A DNA stretch of 64,000 nt, from positions 19,220,001 through 19,284,000 of the forward strand of contig NC_091046.1 in assembly GCF_963966145.1 (NCBI RefSeq), given 5' to 3'. Under the pieces are notes generated by a model. It saw only the letters and a program-made list of their open reading frames with translations, had not been told where the DNA came from and searched no databases. The translations under genes were made by a program, and so were the position numbers. This stretch comes from Tenebrio molitor (taxonomy: Eukaryota; Arthropoda; Insecta; Coleoptera; Tenebrionidae). Shown in pieces: positions 45,962 to 57,584 of this stretch; position 1 is the first letter of the stretch; the number at the start of each line of letters is the position of its first letter.

Positions 45962-47484
45962 ATAGTTTATAATTCTTTCTCTAGGGAACTCAGAAATTTT
46001 ACCTTTGTAGCCAGATACTTTTCATCAGGAGCACTACGTAGAACTCATACACTTTTCGGGGTTTTGCTGGCATTAAATCCTGCAGAGAATTTGCCGCGAC
46101 TGCCTCAGTTTTGGAAGAGTGCAATGCATTTCTTTTTTAATGGCATCGGATATACTTCAGTTATTCGCTAAATATAACAAAAATTATCAAAACGTGAATA
46201 GCAAACGATTACAACTTACAACTGTTTACTTTTTAACGCTGAACGGTCATCTTGCGCTATTTTTAATTTTGACATCTGACATCGACATCCATTATCCATG
46301 CCATGGACACGCCCACAGCGGGCGACTCGTGGTACACCATAATGAAACCGGTTAAATAGTGGATAATAATTTCGTTATTTCGCTTTTTAGAGGCTTTTTT
46401 TTTAATAGAGATCATTTAATTATTAAATATGACCTTAATTTTGACTCGGTCGAGCCGCCTGTGGACACTTTTACTCCTAGGACGAGGAAGTATTTCTACT
46501 CCGCTCACAAAAAAATGCCACTTTACCCGTTTCTATGAAAATACAAAAGACGCGATTTTCGACAGCTTGAGGATAAAATAATTTATACTCGTATTGGGTT
46601 TCTATATAGTGAAATCGGACAATAAATAAGGGAGTTATGGCTTGTGACGTTTTTTGGGAGACAGCCTGAATGTTTTTCTTAAATTTTAATTTTGATTTAT
46701 CTATATATTTTGTATTTTAATTTACTTATTATACAATTCACAAATATGTAATTAACAAACAACAGTGATTTATCAATATGATACGTTGTTCCTCATTCTA
46801 CTCCAGTTACAACCTGTCGCAGGTCTCATCAGGGGCATGCAATTAAGCAACGGTCTCAAACACTGTTCGATGTAATTACTCCTAATGTATTCCTGTCCTT
46901 AACTAGTTGCTAATGAAGTCCCAAGTTGCGCTGTGATCGATTTAAGCTAAGTGACATGTGACCCGAAAATAAATTTTATAAATTTCTCATTTTACTCCAA
47001 ACTTTTATTTATTACGAAAATGCCGACTTTGTGTATCTCCATAGAGACGGTTAAACTGTCATATTTTTTTCTGAGCGGAGTAGAAGTACTTCAAGTCCTA
47101 GGAGTAGAAGTGTCCCAGAGGCGGCTCGACTGAGTCAAATGTAAAGTCATTTGAAGCATTTGTCACGATTAATTTATGAATTACAATTATCAATTACACG
47201 AAATATTTAATAATTAAATTATCCTCTGTTAAAATAAAGCCTCTAAAAAGCGAAATAATGAAATTATTATCCAATATTTAACCGCCCCCACTGTCGTATT
47301 TCACGAGCCGTTTGTTTGGGCGTGTCCATGCTGTCAGATGTCAAAATCAGCAAGCAAGATGGTTGTTCGGTTTTAAAAAGTAAACAGTTGTAAGTTATAA
47401 TCGTTTGCTATGATGAAAAGTATCTGGCTATATACCTACATAGGTACAATTTCTGAGTTCCCTAGAGGAAAAATTATAAATTTA
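45962..47484. mobile_element. giant foldback element, arms about 0.4-0.5 kb
   Basis: The left arm (CTCTAGGGAACTCAGAAATT, AGCAAACGATTACAACTTAC, ACGCCCACAGCGGGCG region, CTTTTTAGAGGC, GACTCGGTCGAGCCGCCTGT, TCTACTCCGCTCA) is mirrored in the same order on the right arm from about 47060 to 47484. The centre is about 0.5 kb. The left arm has about 150 extra bases (46027-46190) that the right arm lacks. No transposase frame was found. Confidence 0.85.
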
Positions 47485-47768
47485 GGTTCTGTTATCTTAG
47501 TAAAAGTTCAGGATACTAAAAATTACAAGTCGCCATCATTCAACGTTTTGAGAAAGTTTTACCTGGAAATTTGTTGAAAGTAGGTACATCGGATAATTTA
47601 GGTAATAGACTTTATTAATATTATGAAAATTTCAGGTAAGTACCAATAATATTACAAGGGAATTAGGTAGTGTTGCCTTAAAATTTGAAAATTGTAATAT
47701 TAAAGTAACTGGAGGAAAAAAATAAATGAGTTCATGTCCAATTTTTTTTTGTGATCCACTTGAAGATA

Positions 47769-47911
47769 AAATAGTATATGTATATCATTTAGAGTAGAAG
47801 GTCCTTTTTGTGCTTCGCCCAGTTGCCGACCTCGACTTCGTCTCGGTCTTCATTCTCTGGGGTCGGCACAAAAAGACTCACTTCTACTCTTTATGATATA
47901 ATATACTATTA
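47769..47911. repeat. hairpin element, core type 'GTCCTTTTTGTGC' (copy 2)
   Basis: Outer ends AATAGTATATGTATATCATT and ATGATATAATATACTATT surround a core matching, in inverse orientation, the 44076 element: TAGAAGGTCCTTTTTGTGCT ... GCACAAAAAGACTCACTTCTA, centre CTCGACTTCGTCTCGGTC. The flank TTGAAGATAAAATAG is conserved. Confidence 0.88.
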
Positions 47912-47958
47912 GAGGTAAATTTTGTTATTACTTACCTATATGTAATTTTATAATTAAC

Positions 47959-49233
47959 TAGCTTTTACCCGCGGCTTCGCCCGCAAATTTCAGAATGTTT
48001 TAAAATTATGTTTCTACTTTCAGGTATTGTGATAAACGCAGTAATTTCAATATGAAGTTTGTCTTTTTACGAAGAATATGTAATTAAAACTTTACTGTAG
48101 ACTACTTTTTTCTTCGACTACATAAACAAAAAGATCAATACGATAAGAAACTAACACTATGATCACCAGAGATCGGATTCAAATAGGCGTTAGGTAGGAA
48201 GCGGAGAATCAGTTCCTAATATAATTGCATGCAAAAACCCTAACCAAGTAGCCCAAGCACTAATCGCTCACAATTGATGTGGTTTCATATTATAAATGCA
48301 ATCAGTGCACGGAATAATGCTAGTTAATCCGACTTGCGATGGTGTTTATTGCTGAACAGGTCGACTGTATGGTTTTTGCCGAGTTTTTGTTCCGTTTTTA
48401 TTCAGCGTGAGACGGAAGCAATGTCCGGTGGCGTCTCAAGTGTTTAGCGAATTTATTTGAATAAAATTCGATAAGGTTGTAAAGTAAAAAATAAATTATC
48501 AAATAATAATGGAAACAATATTCAAATCATAAGACGCCAGGTAAACTGTCGAGTCTTGTACTGCTTCAAGAAACAGACAAACCATTATTAAATCGTGAAA
48601 TTACATTGGGCCCGACCCCCTGCAAGTACTGTGCCGCACGTTGATGATCACTTACCAATTCATGAAAATACGCCAACATAACACTTTTATTTTCAGTTGT
48701 AACCTTACTTAGATCCGCCTATTGTTTGTTTGTCTCGTTTGATTTCAGATACCTGCCTTTTGATTTTTCCGGTATTAAGCTATTTGAAGCTTGTTCTCCT
48801 TCATTTAAGACATCTTCCGGTAAAACACAATCATTCAAACACATTTTGCGAAATTGCTACTTATAAACAACCAAATGTAACTATGACACCTGAACATATC
48901 ATGCAAACGCGATTTCCAACTCAAAAAAACTTTTTTTTGTGCTTAACAGACTTAAAAATGATAAAAGGGGTTGCTTTTTGTGCGTGTCAAGCGGCGAAGG
49001 TGACGATATACTCAGAGGATGAAATAGGGGTGAAGCGGCGAAGGTGAGGGTATTTCCAACTCGAAAAAACTGTCTTTTTTTCTTAACAGGGTTGAAAATG
49101 GTAGTAGGGGTTGGTTTTTGTAAAATTAAAGTAGACAGTAAATTTCTCATTGTTTTGAAGATCAAGTGTACAAAATTTCATCAAGATCGGAGTAAAACTG
49201 TAGATTTGCATACAAAATAAAGAAACAGACATT
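47959..49233. mobile_element. arthropod interspersed repeat, CTAGCTTTTACCCGCGGCTT type
   Basis: CTAGCTTTTACCCGCGGCTT / CGCCCGC at 47959 is a widespread arthropod repeat terminus. The tail AATTTCATCAAGATCGGAGT ... AAAGAAACAGACATTC resembles RTE-like LINE or derived SINE ends. Within it, 48911-49050 and 49051-49130 are imperfect tandem copies (TTCCAACTC(A/G)AAAAAAC, GGGGTTG(C/G)TTTTTGT). Boundaries and class are uncertain. Confidence 0.4.
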
Positions 49234-49243
49234 CAGTTTTATA

Positions 49244-49723
49244 CAGGGTGTTTGAAAATTCCTAGTACAAAAAAAAACTGTGGCATCTGGAAGCCCTAAG
49301 AAATCCAAGAAACCAATTTTTAATTTTTTAAAACAAAAGGGATAAAGTAACCCTATTCCTGCATATTCTACGCCTCAGGCGGGGCAATATTTTTTAAACC
49401 TTGGTAACCAAGCGTGATGATCGTAGTGATAATGAAGGACTATACAACAATATGAAAAATTTATATTTTTTTGCAAGATCTTGGCAACGACAGATTGACA
49501 GTTTAAGAACATCAAATTTTTTATTTCGTTATTGCTTAACAACGTGAAGTGTCTTTTTAAAATACCTTAACTCAGTGGTGCACTAACAATTTTAACCCAA
49601 TTTTTAGTAATTTTTATCTCGAAAACTAGAGGATTTTTATTAGAATTTTCTTTTGCCGATGACTTCAACTCACCATCACCAATTACCAGGTTTTTTTTGT
49701 ACTAGCAATTTTCAAACAGCCTG
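49244..49723. mobile_element. TA-flanked MITE, ends CAGGGTGTTTGAAAATTCCT
   Basis: CAGGGTGTTTGAAAATTCCT and GCAATTTTCAAACAGCCTG inverted ends, continuing into AGTACAAAAAAAA / TTTTTTTTGTACT. Interior has no recognised coding relic. Confidence 0.82.
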
Positions 49724-51006
49724 TATATATAGATAAATGATAATTTAAGATTTTTACAACTTTGAATAACAAAAATAAATAAATGAGACGCTTAACTGTC
49801 TCAAAATATCTTTACATTATATTGGTATTTAAACGCAACACAATTTTATAAGCTATAAAATCAATATTGTGGCAGTTTTAACAGCAAAGGGATGGTAAAG
49901 AATGAATTGCATACAAAATTTAATTGCAACGTTATTCGTCTAGCTATCCATTTCAAAAGCCCTTTAAAACGTTCCCTAATTCAGCTAACTAAATTATAGA
50001 ATAAAGCGGTGGATGAAGTTCTAAAAATGTGCAAATTTAATTAATGCACGTAACAACAATTTCAACGTTTTGTTACTGTTCAATGATTCATTATGATGAC
50101 TGTAATTATCTTGTTCGAAGCTTTGAAGCGAATGAAGTTAATTTAAAAATTAAAATGGAGTAAAATAAAGTCAATATTTCAGTCACCATCGAACTATAAA
50201 AATGCTTGTTAAATGCACCTGATCAATTCATTTCTGTACATTAGAATATAAGCGAAAGTCGATCTGTTCTATATGCAAGGAACTGCTGATGACGCTTATA
50301 AATGAAAAGCATTTAACCGAGGCAGAACTTCAGTAAAGTTTCCAAATTGTGTTACTGTAAGTTTGACATCACCAAAATGGATTGCTTCGCTAAACTACCA
50401 AGCACACCGAGATTAAGAAAGTAGATATTCACAGTGGAACATTTACCCTAGTGATGTTACTCACAAAACCTGCTAACTAACTTGCTAAGAATTTAATTTA
50501 TACAAGTAATAATAATTGATGATTCTTTGATATACATTTGTATCAAATTTGCAAATTTTAATCAGAAAGAATTTTTTTTTTTAATTGTATTAGAGCTCAA
50601 GCCATTTCCCTTTGATTTAATATTCCTATTACAAATTGTAACTTGTCATTTCTTGTGCTAGATACGATACGTACATACACAATACAAATTAAATTTTTAC
50701 CGGACGAGATTATTTTAACTCATGGATTGATAATATTTTATACATTTTATAATAAGCGTCAAAACATTTTCTGATCATTTTCATTTTTCCGTCCCTTTCC
50801 GTTTCCGCCCAATGACGTCATCGCCATTTTTTTAAATCCAGATTTATGCGCTGCACATGCACCATACTTTGGACTGATGGTTTCTGAGATTTCATTTTTT
50901 GAATGGGATAAGAGGGTGGCAGCGAAATCCCAGTTTTGTATCGAAATTTCTACAAAAAGCAAGCTCTTTAATGAGAAATTGATAACCACTGGGCTGAACT
51001 TCGATA
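49724..51006. other. unannotated DNA with a solitary TGACGTCA arm fragment
   Basis: Mostly AT-rich. 50800-50840 (AATGACGTCATCGCCATTTT) resembles the inner arm of the long-TIR elements at 40018 and 53358. No gene recognised. Confidence 0.35.
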
Positions 51007-51393
51007 CAGGGTGTTTGGTGTTTAAGGTAACAAACTTTTCTGAGATACACAGGTTAAATGAACAACTTTTCTGATATTTTTTTCAATTTGATTTTTTTAT
51101 TATGCCGAACTAAACTGACTAAACTCTGTTTCCACTGTTTTAGAGCCACTGTTCGTATCTGTAATTAATTTAATTAATACCAAGCTAATAAAGATTTGTA
51201 AAGGAAAATGCCTTAGCTGCCGCCTTTATAATTTAGAAATCCGGTGGATCTCACACAGTAGTTCTTCAAATTGAAAAAATGATTACTAGAAAATTATAAC
51301 ACATACTAAAAAATGTTACTAGAATAAAAGTTTTATTTTGTCTATTTCTTATTACACAGGAGAAGTTTGTTACCTTATACCCCAAACACCCTG
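51007..51393. mobile_element. TA-flanked MITE, ends CAGGGTGTTTGG
   Basis: CAGGGTGTTTGGTGTTTAAG ... TAACAAACTTTTCT against AGAAGTTTGTTA ... CCCCAAACACCCTG, TA-flanked. Its start overlaps the 76- and 65-codon ORFs around 50877-51074, which are not genes. Confidence 0.82.
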
Positions 51394-51561
51394 TATTTCA
51401 GAATGTGCAAAGTAATTTCTGAAATCAACAAACTAAAACGACAAAATGCACATTTATTAAACTAAGAACCCTCCTAAATTAGTAATTGGACAACTGAAAG
51501 ATAGGATTCGGGGTGAAAATTCAGCCCAAAACTTTCCAAAATATTTGTTCTGTTCTAAGTA

Positions 51562-51803
51562 ACGGGTGACTATTAAAATTTTCACTTAGGGTTGGCTATG
51601 GATCATTCTTTGTTTTCCGTTGCACCTTAGACACTGACAAGTTTGACATTTCAATAAATGTTTTTTCTCTTAAGTTGGTTATGTTTCAATTGTACTGACT
51701 GAGACTGACATTTGTCGTTCGTTCTTGCGTGTGTCTGAAGTAACAGAAAAAATAAAAACTCGTTCAAAGCCAACTCCAAGTGAAAATTTACACAGTCACC
51801 CGT
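51562..51803. mobile_element. MITE family F, complete copy
   Basis: Ends ACGGGTGACTATTAAAATTT and GTGAAAATTTACACAGTCAC / CCGT with TA flanks; inner TTCACTTAGGGTTGGCT pairs with AGCCAACTCCAAGTGAA. Truncated relative at 45773. Confidence 0.88.
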
Positions 51804-52019
51804 TATAACAAAATGGCAATCAGTTTGAACACTTACCCTGATTGTTTTTGTTTAAATAAGATTCCTTATTAAAATAAACTAGGCAAAAATGAATAGGGAA
51901 TTCCACAATTTTTCTTGGAAAGCAAAGTAATAGCGCCAATATTCCCCGTATTCTTAAACACTAGATAAATTTTAAATGTTACAGGTATGTACTTGAAAAT
52001 TACATTTAATGTGTACATA

Positions 52020-52347
52020 CCGGGTATCAACCACCAAACCTGGCCATAGGCACATTACACATATTAAAATAATATATGAGTTGCTATGAAATATATTATT
52101 GTTTCGTCAAATTTGCCCAATAATTGAGCATAATACTGCTCTGTGATCGTTCTTCCCTTTTCCAAATTTCAAAAGTATTTCTACTTTCTACGTTACCTAC
52201 ATCAAAAGTTTCCTGATGGCATTGTTTGTACGGATGATAATTATAGCTGTCAATATGACATTACACAATAATATATTTCACAGCAACTCATATATAATTT
52301 TAATATGTGCAATGTGCCTATGGCCAGGTTTGGTGGTTGATACCCGG
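52020..52347. mobile_element. TA-flanked MITE with about 90-base TIRs
   Basis: CGGGTATCAACCACCAAACC ... and complement, almost perfect through TGGCCATAGGCACATT and AATATATTATTG. The high arm identity suggests recent activity or recent arm homogenisation. Confidence 0.92.
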
Positions 52348-52694
52348 TATATTTACATATTTTTAACACATTTCATTACAAATTTTAAACTGTAGTTATA
52401 AAAAATTCAAAAAAGAAAAAATTCCGTCTTCATTTTTGCCTAGTTTATTTACATGATGCGCAGTTTGCGCGTTCTTTTGATATGTTGTTTTACTCTGTTG
52501 TTAATGTTGGGATACCGAGATTCAATCATGTAAGAATTATTTTCTTATTATAGTATTGGGATATAAGGTTAGTAAGTACATTATAACAGAATCGAGAAAG
52601 AGTTTGAAAAATCGAGACGAAGTCGATTATTTCATTTCTCATTGAAACATCAGATTGAGAATATTAAAATTTTGTAAATAGAGGAGTACCTATA

Positions 52695-53335
52695 AGCCGT
52701 TCACGATTGTTTTAAACATGCAGGAGGCCACGATATTTTTTGTTAGATTGGCGTCAGATCCTGTCATATGACGTTTCGTTATTAAATATTCGCCTTGTTG
52801 TCAATTCCCTAATTGATTTATTATCCGTTCACTTGACATCCGCACTGTCAGGTTGACAAGCTGTTGGTAATATTTAAAATCCCTATTATACTAACTTGGT
52901 AATTTACGTAAAATAATGTTGTCACATTAGAAAGGCATATGAGTCATTTATCTGTTGCTGATGTTCCTCCAACAATTATTTCTCTTGCCGCGTCCGATTC
53001 AGGATCAGAATTGGAGTTCTATTCTGAGGAAGATTTAGATGCAATACCTTAAATAGCGTTAAATAAAGTAATTTGAAACACCAGTTTATAACCCAACTTC
53101 TTCTATCTGACAGTAGTAATTTATTTAATGTACACTCAAAAGAAAAGTCGAAATTTTGATGTACATTCGACCAATTTGAATAAAAAATGACACTGACAGT
53201 GCGGATGTCAGGTGAACGGATAATAGTGCAATTCAATTATAACCTAAAATAGATTGATTATGCCAACTCACAATATTGCCAACTAAAATGTCAGATTTTC
53301 ATAGACAGTCCGGATTTGAAACAATCGTGAACGGT
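52695..53335. mobile_element. TIR element, family E, host of a nested element
   Basis: Ends AGCCGTTCACGATTGTTT and AAACAATCGTGAACGGT flanked by TA. Inner GATTGGCGTCAGATCCTGTC matches 6372-6400. A second TIR element (52821-53223) is inserted inside. Confidence 0.85.
52821..53223 (+). mobile_element. nested TIR element with a 38-codon acidic ORF
   Basis: TTATCCGTTCACTTGACATC and GATGTCAGGTGAACGGATAA are inverted ends, TA on both sides. The plus-strand ORF 52939-53055 reads MSHLSVADVPPTIISLAASD then SGSELEFYSEEDLDAIP. This acidic leader resembles N-termini of some transposases, but I cannot assign a family. Confidence 0.75.
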
Positions 53336-53357
53336 TAATAGTTAATAAATACATATA

Positions 53358-54201
53358 CAGTGTGGAAACTACTTATGGAATAAATTCAGTAATGTCGAAA
53401 CTAATGACATTTGTAGAAAACGCTGAAACCGGTCAATTTTTATTTCTCATAGTGCTTATTTTAAGTTGCTTCACTTGTTCATGACATCATCCATTTTTGA
53501 GTTATGACGTCATCACCAATTTTTTTAAATGGGAACCCCCACTTTTTTCTGATAGACCCTTCTACTACCTAAACGATGAATGAGAAGAATTGGTATCTTA
53601 CATAACAATTTTTTTGAGAAAATGACAAATTTTACTTCAAAAATTTGATTTAAATTTTGATGTAAAAATTTTAACTGACCTCAAACAAAAACAAACAAAC
53701 ATCTAAGCTTAACAATAAAATGTAACGCAAATGTTGAAATTGCCTCCCGCCAACTATCTGGCACTCACCGACACTTTGTACACTGCGCTCAATAATGTTA
53801 GGGCTGATTTGTTCCATTTCAGCGGGAATTCTCTGCCGTAAATCTTCTAAATTGTTTGGTCTATTCAAATAAATCTTCTATTTTAAATAAACCCATATAA
53901 AAGAATTTTTAAATTGAAAATTAAATTAAATTTTTGAAGTAAAATTTGTCATTTTCTCAAAAAAATTGATATGTAAGGTACCAATTTTTTTCATTCATCG
54001 TTTAGCTAGTATGAAGTTCTATCAGAAAGAGAAGAAAAAAGTAGGGGTTGTCATTTAAAAAAAATGAGTGTGACGTCATAGCTCAAAAATGGATAACGTC
54101 ATGAACAAGTGAGAAATAAAAATTGACCTGTTTCAACGTTTTCGACAAATTCAATTAGTTTTGAAATTACTGAATTTATTCCATAAGTAGTTTCCACACT
54201 G
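53358..54201 (-). mobile_element. 0.84-kb long-TIR element with paired TGACGTCA sites
   Basis: TA-flanked ends CAGTGTGGAAACTACTTATG and CATAAGTAGTTTCCACACTG. Arms of about 290 bases are nearly mirror images (AATTTTTTTGAGAAAATGAC against complement). Each arm has two TGACGTCA-like octamers 23 bases apart. It encodes a minus-strand transposase C-terminal relic (53671-53868). A smaller relative of the 40018-42121 element. Confidence 0.92.
53671..53868 (-). pseudogene. Tc1-like transposase C-terminal relic
   Basis: MNRPNNLEDLRQRIPAEMEQ then ISPNIIERSVQSVGECQIVG and GRQFQHLR is the C-terminal part of an IS630/Tc1-type transposase. The N-terminal and DDE regions are deleted. The frame is open only because the fragment is short. 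Confidence 0.8.
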
Positions 54202-54769
54202 TATAGTTGGGTTAATAAGTTTGATATTTAACACTTTATCATTCAATTAGGTAATTGTTTTCTAAGTTTTGTGGTCTTAAAATTTGATATCGTTTCACAC
54301 ACCTTGCAACAAATGCTTTCAATGAAACCAAAATGACAAAACTAGACTGTGTAACAACATTTTCATTAATTAAATTTAATATTAATTTGTTTGAAATTTT
54401 TTTTTCTAAGATTCTATCGAAGAAATCACCAAACCTATTATATCATTTAATTTAAAAAAAATAAGCTTTTTATTCTATTTTAGTCAATAATCGTCTTTAT
54501 ACGCCCCCAAATGAGGGCATAAATTAGCCTTTATGGTACACATCTGTCAAAAATCTGCCAAGCAAAGATTGGTTTAATTATTCAAACAATGGTATCAAAC
54601 ATTATTTTATTAAAGAAAATCATGCATTATATACACAGTAACCCTAACAACATCAAAATAGCTAACTAAATTTGCATGGACACAACTTTTAGTTGATTTC
54701 CTTTAAGGAATACTAAATATTTATTTGAATCTTTTAGAAATTATAAAATAGAATAAAACGTTGTATGTA

Positions 54770-55109
54770 CAGTTGCGGCCGTTGAAAACTCAGACACTTT
54801 GACAACGCCAAACTTTTAGTTTTGTAAATGGTATTGAAAGTGACGTTTCTCAAAATGTCACTTAACCATTATCCACATTAATTTCTCTCGCAATGGCTCT
54901 TATACTCACATCGTCCCTCAGTCAAACACATTTTTGCAAATCAGATAATTACGGCATTTCAAAAGTTACGCGCGATTCTGACCTAATATGTCAAATACTG
55001 ACACTGACTTTATAATCCTTGATGAAAATCCTGTTTACGCTAATAAAATTTCGGAATTTATACAGAGTGTTTAAATCTTTCCTGTCTGAGATTTCAACGG
55101 TCGCAACTG
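54770..55109 (-). mobile_element. TA-flanked MITE, family B (copy 1)
   Basis: Ends CAGTTGCGGCCGTTGAAAAC and TTTCAACGGTCGCAACTG. The minus strand carries a decayed transposase N-terminus (LRDDVSIRAIARE). Its right TA (55110-55111) also serves as the left TA of the next element. Inverted relative to copy 2 at 58032. Confidence 0.92.
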
Positions 55110-55111
55110 TA

Positions 55112-55407
55112 CTATGGCGGACAATAAATTTAGGCCGGCAAATTTCTGACATTTTGTCAAACTGAAGGTTTTCAAGCTGTTTGGCGTTTCCTTCGCCTTT
55201 TTCGTAACTTACATAACGCACTTGCATAACTGTGTTGTAGTAACACTTCTCTCTGGTGCACCCTTCTTTTCCCAATTTTAATTTTGATCGCTGTCACGAT
55301 GACAAGAATGACAAAAATCGAAAATGGGGTTAGTTGAACATAATGCCAGCTTCACATTTTGATGTCAACTCAATGACAAGCCGGCCTAAATTTATTGTCC
55401 GCCATAG
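55112..55407. mobile_element. TA-flanked MITE, family A (copy 2)
   Basis: Ends CTATGGCGGACAATAAATTT and complement, TA on each side. It matches 5709-6066 in inverted orientation but is about 60 bases shorter. It touches the family B element through a single shared TA. Confidence 0.92.
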
Positions 55408-55826
55408 TACACTTCTATTAAAAAAAAGCCTACACGTATTGAGGGCTACTGTAAATGGGGATAAAATTAATTTATCGTTTCCAAGAAAACGTATTACTGA
55501 CATTTTGTGTGTATGTCAAATGTGTGAACACTGTTTTTTATAAATTTTTAAATTGTTGTTAGATTGTTGAGAGTTGCCTTTTTCCATAAATTTGTGAATA
55601 AAAGTTTGAATTGTGTTTGTAGTAATTGGCAATACTTCCCTAATAAATAAGGCAAAACATTTATACACATTAAAATCTCTGAAGAATACATCGATCAAAT
55701 CCAGATATCATTATGAGTTTTGATACAGGTTTCTAAGTAACAACAATTAAAAGATAGGTTGACGATATGGCAATCTAAGCCAAAATTGTGCTCACTTGTA
55801 CGCTTTTTTTTTTTAATAGAAGTGTA

Positions 55827-55988
55827 CGGTCGGTGGACAAATAAATCTGGGAAACTTAAAATTTAATCTATGTAAATCAAACCAAAGTCAACCTATTTGT
55901 GATAAAGCCGTAATTAAACGATGCAAATTTGTAAATTTTGACTTACGTGATTGTCATTTTTGTCCCAGTTTTATTTGTCCATCGACTG
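55827..55988. mobile_element. TA-flanked MITE, family C (copy 2)
   Basis: Starts CGGTCGGTGGACAAATAAAT and ends TTTATTTGTCCATCGACTG; inverse of 26285-26493 with an internal deletion of about 45 bases. Confidence 0.88.
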
Positions 55989-56190
55989 TACCATGGGCAT
56001 AATTGTCGTTCCTCGGGCTTTAAACATTCCCTAGTACCATAATCTCCTGATTATGCCCTTAATACATAAATAACTATTAATGATGCCCCATTTAACCCAT
56101 GTTCCCATTTTCGCGTACACCTATTTTTCGATGTATTAAATTAGGGTTGTAATTAATCAACTCTGACATTTAAACTTTTGAAAAGTCAAA

Positions 56191-56349
56191 ATGCCTCGAC
56201 TGACAGAATAAGACAAAGTTTTGATGCTTTCCAAATTAGAAGAGGACTGGTCCATAAAAATGGTTGCTACACATAATGGGCTAAATAAAAACACTCTTCT
56301 ACAAGTAATAAGTAAAGAAGAAGTGGAAAAAAGAAGGGAACGTGAGTAG
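56191..56349 (+). pseudogene. Tc1/Tc3-type transposase N-terminal relic
   Basis: From ATG 56191: MPRLTE, stop, then DKVLMLSKLEEDWSIKMVAT followed by HNGLNKNTL and a Glu/Arg-rich tail to TAG. The spacing (MPRLT...; L..L....S......NG.....T) fits the first helix-turn-helix of Tc1/Tc3 transposases. It stands alone without visible TIRs. Confidence 0.5.
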
Positions 56350-56491
56350 AAGGCCGATCAGAATTTTATTAATTGCCGTCAATGTCATCTTTAACCTAAT
56401 CTCAAAATCAACCGTTTACACTGCTTAAATTTTGCAAAATCGTTGTTACTTGATTTTGAATGTGTACGCGAAAGTTTTGAAAGCAAGTGTA

Positions 56492-56618
56492 CTATCGGAT
56501 AGCAAAAAAAAACTGGTACAGTATGTTCCTGTAGACAGTTCCAAACTGAATGAGTTGGAATGACTTTTGGAAGTGTCTATAGTAACATACTGTACCAGTT
56601 TTTTTTGCTATCCGATAG
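56492..56618. mobile_element. 127-bp palindromic MITE
   Basis: CTATCGGATAGCAAAAAAAA ... CTGGTACAGTATGTT pairs with AACATACTGTACCAG ... TTTTTTTTGCTATCCGATAG; TA on both sides. The arms are almost identical, so it looks young. Confidence 0.9.
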
Positions 56619-56672
56619 TACATACAGGCTGACTTTGAAGGTTGTGCAGATATTTGAACCTGTTTCCTGTTA

Positions 56673-57584
56673 TACCGGGTGTCCAGGTCCACTCTCAAAG
56701 TCGAACATAGGCAATTAACACTGTGCATTCAGTCATATAGATATTATGCCATTATTTCGATACATCAATAAAATTAAAGAATTAAATTATAATGTTAAAG
56801 TAATTAACTTCAGTTTAAGGAGTTTTTATTATAAATTCTTTGAAAAAATTACAATGCAGTTCCTACCTTAGTAAATAATAAATCTAAATAATTTGCTGAA
56901 TTTAAATTTCCCTTTATTAAAAATGTTATTAAAAATCCCAGCCCAGATATGAATTTTTTGAGGATACTGAGTTCTAGTAGGAATATTTACTCGAGCGTTT
57001 TCTTGAGCCCAATATCGCGTGTTTTGAACATTTGGTTCGTTATTTAATGTAAAAGTAGATTCGTATGTGAAACAAATTGTCGACAGAAAGCGACGATCAT
57101 TAACACGTTCCTGTATTTCATAACAGGTTTCACTCTTAGTTTCTTCATCAACAGCAAAAATCTGTTGATGGCACTGTGTCTTGTAGGGATGATATTTGTA
57201 CTTCCTGAGGATATTCAGTATCCGCGATTTACATAAACTTACTTCAAGAGAAATTTGTCTTAATCTGTATGGAGTAACTATTCATTTTTCCTTAAATAAT
57301 TTTGACAGCAATTTACCGAAATTCTCTGACTTAACCCAACAAATTACTAAATTTGAAAATCATGGCATGTCATATTTAAAAATCGCCAAGTTTTAAATTA
57401 GTATTTTAAAATAAAAATAGCACCTTTAATCTTATTATTAGTATCATTTCAAGCGCAATAATTTTATCTTTCTATTGATACCACTACCTTACCTGTAAGT
57501 TCAATTGGCGAGCAGGAATCAGCAAAAACGTTCACTACAATGTTAATTGCCTATGTTCGAGTTTGAGAATGCACAGGCTGTATA
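56673..57584 (-). mobile_element. mariner/Tc3-like element with degenerate transposase (copy 2)
   Basis: Direct-orientation copy of 32149-33066, about 90 percent identical by eye. The minus frame gives ERVNDRRFLSTICFTYESTF, then NNEPNVQNTRYWAQENARV. Where copy 1 keeps Asp in FTDKSTF, this copy has Tyr (FTYESTF), so the predicted first catalytic residue is lost here. Confidence 0.85.

Noticed and set aside
50759..51074. 76- and 65-codon ORFs on opposite strands
   Set aside because: They overlap each other and a transposon arm or MITE end.
54991..55275. 94-codon minus-strand ORF
   Set aside because: It crosses from one MITE into another (54770-55109 and 55112-55407), so it cannot be a real gene.
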